Under the pieces are notes generated by a model. It saw only the letters and a list, made by a program, of their open reading frames with translations. It made no database searches and was not told the DNA's origin. Source: Terana coerulea (lineage: Eukaryota > Basidiomycota > Agaricomycetes > Polyporales > Phanerochaetaceae). From it: a DNA stretch of 64,000 nucleotides. Made by a program: the position numbers and the translations under genes. This document shows positions 11,612 through 21,304 of this stretch, piece after piece (the first letter of the stretch is position 1; the number at the start of each line of letters is the position of its first letter). The stretch lies in NCBI GenBank assembly GCA_024811115.1, contig JAKOGH010000244.1, positions 62,001 to 126,000 of the forward strand, written 5' to 3'.

Positions 11612-12707
11612 ATGGCCGACATCTCTGCTCCTCCAGTTCCCGTCCCCCTTGTAGCGCCACCCGAAGGGTTCGACCTATCTCAGGCTGCTGCAGGTGCCAT
11701 CGTTGCCCCAGCTCCAGTTATCGCTGCCGCCCCGGAACCACCAGCAGAACCAGATTATGTATCGGAGACGCTTTACATCCAGAACCTGAACGAGAAAATC
11801 AAGATTCCAGTGCTCAAGGCAAGCTTGACGGGATTGTTCAAAGGCTATGGAGAGGTGCTTGATGTCGTCGCGCATTCGAACTTGAGGATGCGAGGCCAGG
11901 CATTCGTTTCGTTTGCGTCTGCGGACATCGCGAAGAAGGCGTTGAAGGAGGTCCGAGGATTCCCACTTTATTCGAAGCCAATGGTTAGCATCCTATTGAC
12001 ATTGCTTCTGGTTGGTACTGACTTTATCTCAGCAAATATCATTTGCGCGAACAAGGTCAGATGCCGTGGTGAAGAAGTTGGAACCTACTACCTTCGACAC
12101 TCACAAGCGTAGGCGAGAAGAGCACAAGAGTACGCACACAATAACACCTCTGTTGAACTGCTATGCTCATTTAATCTGTATAGAGGCGACACGTTACACT
12201 AACCCAATCAAAGCCAAATTCCGTCAAAAGCGTCTGGCAGCAGAGGGTAAGCTTACAACCCCAGTTGGCATTGCCTGTTCGCTGACCTCTAATCTGTAGT
12301 GGATGGTGCTGGTGCTGCACCAATATCAAAGAGACCAAACGTCATGATGCCGGACGAATATCTGCCACCGAACAAGATTCTGTTCTTGCAGAACCTCCCA
12401 GAGACCGTCACGAAAGACCAGCTCATGGCGCTGTTCTCGCAGTATGTTTTCTACTTCATCGCTATAAAGACAAGTATACTGACATGCATTCAGATATCCC
12501 AACTTGTACGAAGTGCGTCTTATTCCGACGAAGAAGGACATCGCGTTCGTGGAATACATCGACGAAGGCAGCGCAACAGTCGCGAAGGATGCACTGCACA
12601 ACTACAAGTTGGATGGCGAGAACAAAATCAAAGTGAGTCTCCAAGTCTGTATACTCCTGCATGTTTGGTCTGAATGTATTCTACAGATCACGTTTGCAAG
12701 GAAGTAA
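11612..12707 (+). CDS. U1A/U2B''-family spliceosomal RNA-binding protein, two RRMs
   Basis: Component of U1 or U2 snRNP that binds a snRNA stem-loop in the nucleus. Six exons, 11612-11983, 12033-12129, 12184-12246, 12300-12441, 12494-12632 and 12687-12707, are all in phase and give 277 residues, the usual size for the family. RRM1 has LYIQNLNEKI (RNP2) and MRGQAFVSF (RNP1). The linker carries RTRSDAVVKK and the basic KAKFRQKRLAAE. RRM2 has ILFLQNLPETVT and KKDIAFVEY and ends with KITFARK, a classic U1A/U2B'' terminus. Fungi often have one protein serving both roles, so which snRNA it binds is not decided here. An Ala/Pro-rich N-terminal tail of about 45 residues precedes RRM1. Confidence 0.93.
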
Positions 12708-13080
12708 AAGAGTCTCGTGCTATTCGCTACGTACCGGTTTCTCTCGCTCTCGCGTTCTCCTGGTGTATCAATATCCTATATATGCATTGTAACTCCGTCA
12801 TGTATTGTCGTCGACGGGGGATCGGCGTCGCGCTCGTCTGGGTTGTCTTCGCTGTATACAGTGAGAATATCTCTGGTGTTATGACGCAACCAGGGCATAA
12901 GCCACCGGTGCCACCATCTCGATCACCGCTGCTACTCACGGAAACCTCATCCACGTTCGTCTCCTCACAGGCCTGAGCTTGACAACTCAACCAAGTCCAA
13001 CAAACTCGCACGCGACCCCTTGTCCTTGCCAACCACGTACGCTTGAGACACGACCCGCCAAGTCCCACCTGCACTCGAAC
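12708..13080. other. Intergenic, tandem genes
   Basis: This 373-bp spacer lies between two rightward genes and should hold the 3' end of the first and the promoter of the second. No distinct motif was recognised. Confidence 0.4.
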
Positions 13081-13756
13081 ATGTCCAAGAAAGAGGAGGA
13101 GCCCGTAGAGGAGCCGCAGGTGGAGGACGAAGACGGGGAAGAGAGCGACGAATATGAGGTTGAGGTGGGTGAAGCCATGTTCGTCGTGTCTTGAGGGTTT
13201 GCTATTTACCGCTGTTATGCCTTTGCAATGGGAACCTGGCGTGTTTCGGATACTCCTGTCTCAATAGGAAGAGGGAGGAAAGGGAAGCTAGGGGCTTCGA
13301 AGAGGATGATGAAGGCGAGGACGATGTTGGAGATGCCGGACTGGTCAGTCCCCTATTATACGCGCGAAACTTCGTGGCTAGCCTAACGGAAATTATATCG
13401 TAGACTGACAAGGGCTCTACCTTAACCGCGCTCTTGCTGGGCGGTGGCGCGGTACGTATGTGAAAGATTATGGGGGCTTGCCACATTTAATATTCCCTCA
13501 GCCGGGGGAAGAGGACATTGAAGAGGAAGGCGAAGATGAGGGCGACGAGGAGTACACGCCTGTTCCCGAGATTAAGGGGCCTGCCACGGAAGTCATCGCT
13601 TCACAGCCCCCTCCAGCTATCGGCCGCAAGCGCAGCCGCGACGAGCAGAATGACGACGAGGAAGAGGAGGATCTTTCCGGAGATTACGGTGAGGCGAACG
13701 AGGATAGCGAGGCCGTGAAGAAGAAGGCGCGTGCTGCAGCTGACGATGAGGAATAG
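13081..13756 (+). CDS. Small highly acidic protein, probably nuclear, unknown function
   Basis: Four exons (13081-13164, 13272-13343, 13404-13451, 13502-13756) give about 152 residues. The second acceptor is chosen at AAG (13270-13271) because the nearer TAG would put a stop in frame. Three Glu/Asp-rich blocks surround a short neutral segment (DKGSTLTALLLGGG). A basic patch (GRKRSRDEQ, then KKKARA) near the C-terminus could be a nuclear localisation signal. Composition resembles histone-binding or chromatin-associated acidic proteins, but no family signature was seen. It is a conserved-looking hypothetical, with the exon structure supported mainly by phase and composition. Confidence 0.6.
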
Positions 13757-14458
13757 TCGTGTGTCGAGGCGCCGGAGTTCAACCTCTTTATTTTTCTATT
13801 GTTCAATACACGAGGACCAGTGCTACGTAGGTGACCGGGCTTGTTGTAGAGGACATGTGAAGTGGAGGTGGGTGACTTGGTGACAGTACTTTCGAGTTGG
13901 TTTCGAGCAGATGGGGGAATGAGCGGGATTGATGCGCCCTCAGAGCGCTTATTGACTGATGTCAACTACAGCACCCGGCCCCACTTCAACTCTCTCTCAA
14001 CCTCTTTCAACCCAATTCAATCCCTTCCACTGGGTACTTATTGATATCCCGTAAGTGCCCACTTGCTTGCGTTTTCCGAAGGTGGCTTTTCAAGCCATAA
14101 CGTGTCAAGAATTCTACACAATGGACGTCGCCTGGATTACTGTTTAGTACAACATCGACCGGCGTGATGTCCTGTCGTCTTCGTCGGAGCTCACGACAAC
14201 CAGCGGAGGCCGTGCTTAGCTGTGGCCATTAGAACAGCATTAAGGTTTTGGCTTCCCTGAGTCTATACTCGAGACCAAGTACGCTGCTGTGCAAGCAGCA
14301 TTGTCGCTGGCAGTGTCATCTCGGGTCCGTGTCACGTCGGCAGCGACTGCCAGTCTGACTCCGAGCCATACACAAATCCCTGGTACGCTTATCCTACTGC
14401 TTCCAAGTCACACACATCACAAATCGATTTTGTGGGACATCGTAGTCCACCCTTCGCC
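13757..14458. other. Intergenic 0.7 kb
   Basis: No coding exon was seen. A CTCTCAACCTC-type pyrimidine run at about 13988-14020 resembles fungal core-promoter CT blocks but lies far (about 440 bp) from the next ATG. Confidence 0.4.
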
Positions 14459-17092
14459 ATGACGCTACAGCTGTTTCGCGGTTGCATCGCGCTCGTCGGA
14501 CCTGACGTCAACAAGCTCGCTGCCAACACCTGTAGGGACCAGTTCTCATTCGCTCCAACCGACATCCCGTATCACATAACAGTGGCCTCCAAAGATGAAC
14601 TCCGCAGCGTCGATGGTTCCCCGTCGCCCCAGGATAGTCTGCAATGTTTGCAGAATGCCGCCGGTGACGAGCCCCCTCACCTCTACTCCATTGGACTCGG
14701 GGCGCATCCGCGCTCCAGGCCAGATGTATTCTTCGTCGTTATTCTCTGGGCCAAGGACAACAACTCCGGAAAGCCTTGGGCCTTCCTCCGAAGGACTTCC
14801 ACATCACACTTTCGCGACGAGACTTGCACGATGTCGACAAAGGTGTCACCTCCTTATTCGCACGGCGTCCCCGAGAACTCGCCTCCAGAGCTCTTCGATC
14901 ACCTCGCGTTCACTCTCTATTCCATAGGCGACCTTCCTCGGGCCAAGGACTACTCCATTCAACTGTGCGAGCGTGATTCATCATCAGAGAAGGGTTTTCT
15001 TAGATTAGGGGACATCGCGTTTAGAAAAGCAGAACATAAACTAGCCATGCTCGCCTATTCCTGTGCCTATCATCGGGCAAGCTCGCACGCTGATCAGAAG
15101 GCAAAAACCCACTGTTTGCGCAAGCTGCTTATATGCGGGAAAGAGACGGAGTGGGGAGCCGTTTTCACGAAGTGGGAAATCGAGCAGCTACCGATCGAGC
15201 TTCACGAGCACCTCCTCGAACCGTGGCCTCTGGAACTGCGGGAAGCTCTCGCCTCAGCAGCGATGGAAATTCCAACCCTTTGTCGCCTGCCCAGAGATCA
15301 TCTCTTCATACCCGCTCGCCCAAGCTCAGTCGACCATTGGTACTGCACGCCTCGATTCTTTCGGTGGCTCGTACCCTTTCGGATAGCGTTGTCGTCCACA
15401 CCGAGGAACTTTATCGACATCGCAGCCTTTGCTTCTCAGCACGTCGGCATAAGACACGTGCTAACCTTGACTGAAGAGTCACCACTGGACGCGACATGGT
15501 TCGCCGGAAGCAAAGTGAAGAACACCTTTCTTCCCATTCCGAATTATCATCCGCCGACCATTGAACAGATGGATCTCATCATCAGGCTACTTCTCAATAA
15601 CGACAACTTACCCATTTTGATTCACTGCGGCGGGGGCAAAGGGCGGGCGGGGACTGTAGCAGCATGTTATCTCGCCGCATTTGGCTTCGGTAAACCGCCA
15701 AAGGACCATACGCCCTCTCAGCCTATCATGTCGGCCCAAGATGCAATTGCGGCTCTACGAGCGATTCGGCCAGGGAGCATTGAGACAGAACAGCAGGAAG
15801 CCTTCGTCAGCAAATGGTGCACCGCTATCTGGAAACGAGAATCCATTGTTCCTGAAACAGTTCCTGAACCTCCTTCATGTCCTCTGGAGATCGAGGGCAA
15901 CCTTGAGGCTTCAAGCAATCTCGTCCTACTGGTAGGCTTGCCGGGGTCAGGCAAATCTTGGGTGTCGCAAGCTCTGCTAGCGCGAGATCCCTCCGCTTGG
16001 ACATGGATCAGCCAAGATGAAGCTGGAAATCGCTCTGCGTGCGAAGCAGCCATCGGTCGTGCACCGATTCGAGGACGAGTCATCTTAGACCGCTGCAATG
16101 CGTCTCGAGAGGATCGGAAGGCTTGGTTAGCTCTGGCGGCGAATTGGGCGGTCGCTCCCGTATGTGTGGTATTTGACTATGACGCGGAATTGTGCACGTA
16201 CAGGGCGCAGAGCCGTGCGGGACATCCCACGCTACCGCCGGGTGGAAGGGTCCGGAATGCTGTCGACCAGATGAAGAGGGCATTTGTGGAGCCGTCGCTT
16301 CAAGAGGGCTTCGCGACCATAATAAGGGTCAAATCCTTTGCCGCGGCAGGAGAGCTAGTAGCACGCCTATCATCCCCGATTACGCTCTTCAAATTCCCTC
16401 GAACGGCTCACCTTCTCAACCTTGGTGCCGCTACTGCGGATGACCTGGTGTCGAACGTTTCCCTCCACTCCACGTTGCCCGAGGCTACCTTGTCGCATAC
16501 TGTGATCACAGAGAAGGTCGACGGCGCGAATATGGGCTTTTCCCTATCAGCCGACCGAACGCAGATCCTCGTCCAGAACCGATCACACTATGTGAACCCC
16601 GCATCGCACGCTCAGTTCAAGAAACTCGCCACTTGGATTGACACTCATCGGGTGGGCCTTTACGCAATCCTTGACAGGGACCCTCATTTCACACAGAGAT
16701 ACGTGCTCTTCGGTGAATGGTTGGCTGCGACCCATTCCGTCGCTTATGACAGACTTCCGGACTGGTTCCTTGCATTCGACTTGTACGACCGGAGCACCGA
16801 GACTTGGGCAGACAGGTCAACGCTGGCCAAGGTACTTGACGGCACAGGAATCAAGATTGTCCCCGTTCTGTGCGAAGGTACGATGCCCAGGGAGCAGGAA
16901 TTGCGAGGCTTGGTGCAGAGACAGTCACAATTCACCGATGGTCGCTTAGAAGGAGTGTATGTAAAGGTAGAGAGGGGAGGCAAAGTCGTAAGTCGAGGAA
17001 AAGTTGTTCGTGCGGACTTTATCGCTGGAAATGAACATTGGACTAGGGGGCCGCTGCAGACGAATCAGCTCGATATCCTAATGCCACAATGA
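14459..17092 (+). CDS. RNA-repair polyprotein: 2H phosphoesterase, DSP phosphatase, P-loop kinase, RNA ligase
   Basis: An intronless 877-residue frame starting at MTLQLFRGCIALVGPD; the upstream GTG at 14432 is rejected. Domains in order are as follows. (1) A 2H phosphoesterase with HIT at residues 39-41. Its second HIT motif (DFHITLS, 14794-14814) lies in another frame because of two compensating indels. (2) A helical TPR-like stretch. (3) A dual-specificity phosphatase with the C-x5-R signature HCGGGKGRAGT, C390 and R396. (4) A P-loop kinase with GLPGSGKS at 493-500. (5) An Rnl2-like RNA ligase: motif I EKVDGAN with K686, then YVLFGEW, FLAFDLYD, EGVYVK near 831 and KVVRADF near 848. Together these could process broken RNA ends (open 2',3'-cyclic phosphate, phosphorylate 5'-OH, ligate). 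It differs from yeast Trl1 in domain order and in having a phosphatase. The substrate is unknown and the combined role is an inference. Confidence 0.85.
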   Translation: MTLQLFRGCIALVGPDVNKLAANTCRDQFSFAPTDIPYHITVASKDELRSVDGSPSPQDSLQCLQNAAGDEPPHLYSIGLGAHPRSRPDVFFVVILWAKDNNSGKPWAFLRRTSTSHFRDETCTMSTKVSPPYSHGVPENSPPELFDHLAFTLYSIGDLPRAKDYSIQLCERDSSSEKGFLRLGDIAFRKAEHKLAMLAYSCAYHRASSHADQKAKTHCLRKLLICGKETEWGAVFTKWEIEQLPIELHEHLLEPWPLELREALASAAMEIPTLCRLPRDHLFIPARPSSVDHWYCTPRFFRWLVPFRIALSSTPRNFIDIAAFASQHVGIRHVLTLTEESPLDATWFAGSKVKNTFLPIPNYHPPTIEQMDLIIRLLLNNDNLPILIHCGGGKGRAGTVAACYLAAFGFGKPPKDHTPSQPIMSAQDAIAALRAIRPGSIETEQQEAFVSKWCTAIWKRESIVPETVPEPPSCPLEIEGNLEASSNLVLLVGLPGSGKSWVSQALLARDPSAWTWISQDEAGNRSACEAAIGRAPIRGRVILDRCNASREDRKAWLALAANWAVAPVCVVFDYDAELCTYRAQSRAGHPTLPPGGRVRNAVDQMKRAFVEPSLQEGFATIIRVKSFAAAGELVARLSSPITLFKFPRTAHLLNLGAATADDLVSNVSLHSTLPEATLSHTVITEKVDGANMGFSLSADRTQILVQNRSHYVNPASHAQFKKLATWIDTHRVGLYAILDRDPHFTQRYVLFGEWLAATHSVAYDRLPDWFLAFDLYDRSTETWADRSTLAKVLDGTGIKIVPVLCEGTMPREQELRGLVQRQSQFTDGRLEGVYVKVERGGKVVSRGKVVRADFIAGNEHWTRGPLQTNQLDILMPQ

Positions 17093-17340
17093 ATATCATA
17101 GTGACGGCTTCAGCTCAACGAGCAATGTCTGTAGTTATCCGCATTCACTACACTTGCCTTAAAGAATGCTTGTAACGGAAGCACCCAGCTCTGATTATCT
17201 TGTCATCGAGTTTTACAGACACGTAATAATATTAGCGCCCTTTTATTGCACGACTCTCAGGCTCTAAAGCTTTCTTCTGCAACTCCCATCTCCTCCTTCA
17301 CCTTCACGAGTTTCCTGCACATTCACTCGTTTCAGCCGCG

Positions 17341-18666
17341 ATGTCCACTCAAACATACCCACTTTTCTGCTTGGGAAACCCCCTTCTCGACATCCAGGTT
17401 AACAACGGCGAGGAGCTCTTGAAGAAGTACGACTTGAAGGCAAATGATGCCATCCTGGCGGAGGAGAAGCACGCGCCTTTGTGAGTATTGGGAGTTATCA
17501 AACGCACCTGCAGTTTTACTGATAATTTCCCGTGGTTAGGTACGATGAGCTCGTGAACAACTACCAGGTCACCTACGTCGCTGGCGGCGCATCTCAAAAT
17601 GCTGCCCGCGGAGCTGCTGTGGGTGCACTTACCCAGGCGCTCGCGGATTCTCATTGATCTTTACTCCGGTTCCCCCAGTATGTTCTACCTCCTAACTCCG
17701 TCGTCTTTGCCGGCTGTGTCGGCAACGACAACTTGGCTGAGCAGCTCAAGGCTGCCAACAAGCGCGAGGGTCTTCACCAGGTCTACCAGGTCAAAGATGG
17801 CGAGAGGACCGGTGCCTGCGGCGTCGTTATCACTGGACACAACCGGTAAGCTTATAAGCTTTCCCTTCATTTGCATTTACCTAATCTCATCTCTAGCTCC
17901 CTTGTTACTACTCTGCGCTCCGCTGAGAAGTTCGACAAGTCCCACCTGTCGTCTCCTGAGGTTGCGCCTCTGGTGGAGGCCGCCAAGGTCTTCTATGTTG
18001 AGGGTTACTTCCTTACTCATGGTACCGAAACTGTGCTGGAGCTGAGCAAGAAGGCATCCGAAGCGGGCAAGGTGGGATTCTCAGGAACGTCTCATTTCCG
18101 TTTAGAATATTCAGCTTCCTCCTGATATAGGTCTTCGTTCTCAATATCTCGGCACCTTTCATTGCCCAATTCTTCGGGGCTCAGTTGCAACAGATTCTAC
18201 CCTACACCGACATCGTCATCGGCAACGAGACCGAGGCCGAAGCATGGGCCTCCGCGACTGGTCTCTCTCACAAGGACCTCCCGTCCATCGCGAAGGCCCT
18301 GGCTACCCAGCCCAAGGCCAATCCCTCTCGTCCTCGCACTGTGATCTTCACCCACGGTGCCGAGAACACTGTCGTCGTGACCCAGGACGATCCGGACAAC
18401 GCCAAGATCTACGATGTCCACGCGCTGGCCGATTCCCAGATTGTCGACACTAACGGCGCTGGTGACGCTTTCGCTGGAGGCTTCTTGGGCGCATACGTCC
18501 TTGGCAAGAGCCTCGAGGAGGCTGTCGAGGCTGGACACAAGATGGGTGCCATGAACATCCAATTGGTACAATCTTCTTTCTCTGTCTATCGTGACCAATC
18601 GCTCATCACATCTACTTTTCGCAGGTCGGCCCGCAATACAAGTGGCCCAAGGTCCAAATTCTGTGA
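17341..18666 (+). CDS. ADK: Adenosine kinase
   Basis: ATP-dependent phosphorylation of adenosine to AMP in purine salvage; it also removes adenosine formed by the methyl cycle. Exons 17341-17480, 17540-17618, 17679-17845, 17897-18071, 18131-18565 and 18625-18666 give 345 residues, the normal length. Ribokinase-family marks include GNPLLDIQ at the N-terminus, YVAGGASQNAARGAA, GCVGNDNLAEQL and VLNISAPFI. The C-terminal signature DTNGAGDAFAGGF carries the catalytic Asp. The protein ends GPQYKWPKVQIL, typical of adenosine kinases rather than ribokinases. It lies 249 bp downstream of the RNA-repair gene on the same strand, with no evidence of a functional link. Confidence 0.95.
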
Positions 18667-19082
18667 ACTTCCACACTAGAGACCGCCAGCAGCTTTCAAC
18701 AGCGCATCATCCGGTGTTCAACCACATTCTCGTCCCATTTGCATAGCAGCTTCCACAGACTGTATCATTAGCGCAATACGTGTACAGATGACCATCTACC
18801 AACGCTCCTAGTTACATACCCCCAATCGATGCTGATGGAAACAAAGTATTAGAGGTCAACCCTCAGACGATGTAGTAGTATATGAATGAACGAATAGAAC
18901 TCGATAGCATTGTGCGCACTGAATGCAAGTATCCAAAACAACGTGGTTCATGAATAGCACTCATGACATATACAGATAGATTGCGACATGATAGAAAAGT
19001 GAAAGCGAGCCCCCTCGTCATGAAGACGATGAAGGCGGAGTCAAGGATCCCTGCACTCACCCAGTGAGCACTGGTAAATACA
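18667..19082. other. Convergent intergenic region
   Basis: This 416-bp stretch lies between the adenosine kinase stop and the end of the C2H2 gene. It is AT-rich around 18870-18990. No gene or RNA was recognised. Confidence 0.4.
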
Positions 19083-20788
19083 TCACCAAACGGCACATAC
19101 CTGTGTTAAGAGCTCTACTAAATGCATCCCAGAAATACCATCAGAGCGCGATAATTGAAGACTCCGATGTTTCTCTACTTACCTGGGTTCAACATCGGGA
19201 TCTCGCCCTCTCTAATTAAATGATCGACCGTGTTTGAGTCGTCTGGTGCTTCAGGCAGTCGAACATCGCAACTTGTGTTCTCATTCCCTATACTGTCCCT
19301 TGCCATGGGCGACCGGGGCTAGCTTCAACTGGCTCTGACTCACGGTCATCAGGGTAAACTGAATGAACACCGTCGTCTGCCGTATCCGCGGCCGTGTTGT
19401 GTCCGATTTTGCCACTGTCTGCCTGTTGCGGCGGCTCTTCGCTTTGAGCTGACTCTTCATCCTGCCCATCAGCATTATGGCACTCATCCTTCGATAAGTC
19501 CTCAGCACCCTCATGCAAGTCCTCATCCTCATCCTTTTCTGACGAATCTGCATCGGACTCGTCCGCCCCCGCCTCCGTTTCCGCAGTCGCAGACGTTGCG
19601 GGAGCAGGCTGACTCGGAGGCCCGTACACTCCTGGAGGGTATGGCATCGCAGGAAGCATGTATGCAGGATAATGAGCGAGGTATTCCGGAGGGGCTGGCG
19701 GCGCATATACTGGGTATGCAGGAAGATGGGGTATCATATGTGGATGTGGCCCCGCAGGACGGTAGTAGGGAGATGGCTGGAAGGGTATAGCATAGATGAA
19801 ACCAGGAGCAGGGATGGACATTCCTTGTGGGAGCCATGGTGATGTAATTGGGTAAGTAGATGGAGTTGGCGGGGCGGAAACGGACTTGGTATCTGGTACA
19901 GTAGAGGCAGATGCCGGCATTGGCTGCCCGCTAGTAGATGGGCCTGCCTCGGGTTGTGGTGACTGTATCGTTTGTAAGTGATGCAAAGAGTGAGGTCCTC
20001 CGCCGTATTCTGACTGAAATTGTGAGTGATAAACCGTGATACTCCGTACAAGGACTACTTACCCGGGAGCATGGTATGTTGCCTGTAATAATTGCCGGGC
20101 ACTCTCGGAGGTGGAGGATTCGCTGCATGGTCTAACTCATGCGATACGGCACGACTAGAATCGGATGGGATCTCACTCGCTGTGCGAGCTGGCGTAGCTC
20201 TTCCGGAGTCCGAACTCTCCCCTCTGGTTTGGCTTGACCTGGTGCTCGATGTACTAGGTGGTTCAATGATCACACCATTGTGTCTACAAAGATTCATAAA
20301 AACAGGTAACACAAGTCCAGTCACTTTTGCTCACCGAGCCCTCTGGTGCCGTCTCAAGGCATCGGTCTGTGATCACTCGAGTTGATTCCAAGGGGAGAAA
20401 GCGCAGTAGTCAGTACATACCCTCGTGAATTGGGCATCGCACTGTGGACATGTGCTGTAAACATCTTTCGTGAAGTCTACACCAGCCAGACCGCGTAGTA
20501 AGTGCAAAGCACGCACTATGCTGGAACGCTGTGGGACTTCGTGGTCCTCTGGTGTCTCTTCAGATCCGCCTCGCGAGCAAAGACCTTATTGCAGCCATCG
20601 ATTTTGCACGGCCATATACTGGGTTCAGAGGCCTTCTTGACCGTAGTGGCAGTTGTCTTCTCTGACTGAGCACCAGTTTCCTTCTTGTCGTCGGGCTGGT
20701 TGGGCAGCGTAGCGTACAAACATCAGCCACTGTTGTGGCGCTGTGGCTGAAGTCCGCTCACCGTTTGTTTGAGATGTGTCCTGACCAT
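19083..20788 (-). CDS. C2H2 zinc-finger protein, two N-terminal fingers, one frame break
   Basis: Likely DNA-binding nuclear protein of about 450 residues. Exons: 20788-20762, 20695-20517, 20454-20421, 20366-20335, 20283-20063, 20009-19183 and 19114-19083. The start MVRTHLKQT is favoured because it gives the correct phase into PDDKKETGAQ. Finger 1 is CKIDGCNKVFAREADLKRHQ. Finger 2 is spread over three exons, CPQCDAQFTR plus TDALRRHQ plus a final His. The linker KSHSVPAYTC is typical of paired fingers. The rest is Pro/Ser-rich with an acidic stretch. A G run at 19315-19318 (C run on the coding strand) appears one base short. Without that base the frame stops at 19288; with it the reading continues through SIGNENTSCDVRLPEAPDD to a last small exon. 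Target genes are unknown. Confidence 0.8.
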
Positions 20789-21304
20789 CTTCCTCAGCTA
20801 CTTTCTGCGGCGCCTCCGACGTCCTGAGAGCGTGAACGACAAACTTCAAAAACCCCAGGAGAATTTTAATGGGAGTTTTCTACAGTCGTAATGTGGTGAG
20901 GTCGGGGTGCGGGGTGCGAACTCGGGGAAAGCGGCGGCACTGCCGTTGTGGCGCGTCCGTTCACACGTCACGCCAGTCACGCCAGCACGGGTAAATGGGA
21001 AATGGATGATTGAATTCCTCTGGAGCTGTTCAATATGAATATTTAAATGTGATTACTGGGGGTATACGTGAAAGAGCGAATAAACAGGAGAGTATGCAAA
21101 ATGGATGACATGACGGATAGCAAAGAGCAGCGAGAAACATCCATGGATGAGAGGTGAAATGAAGGAAATGGTGTGTGAGGCCGTCATTCTGAATAGAGTC
21201 CCGACATCAAGGGAATGCAATTAGTCGAAAGCGAGAGTGTAGTAAGGTCTACGAGGGTTTGAGTGTACAACATGTTCGCTGGATCACTGAGTTTGAAGGA
21301 TGAT
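20789..21304. other. Tandem intergenic region upstream of C2H2 gene
   Basis: This 516-bp spacer separates two leftward genes and should contain the C2H2 promoter. It includes a GC-rich tract (20900-20990) and an AT-rich patch (21030-21060). No specific site was assigned. Confidence 0.4.
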
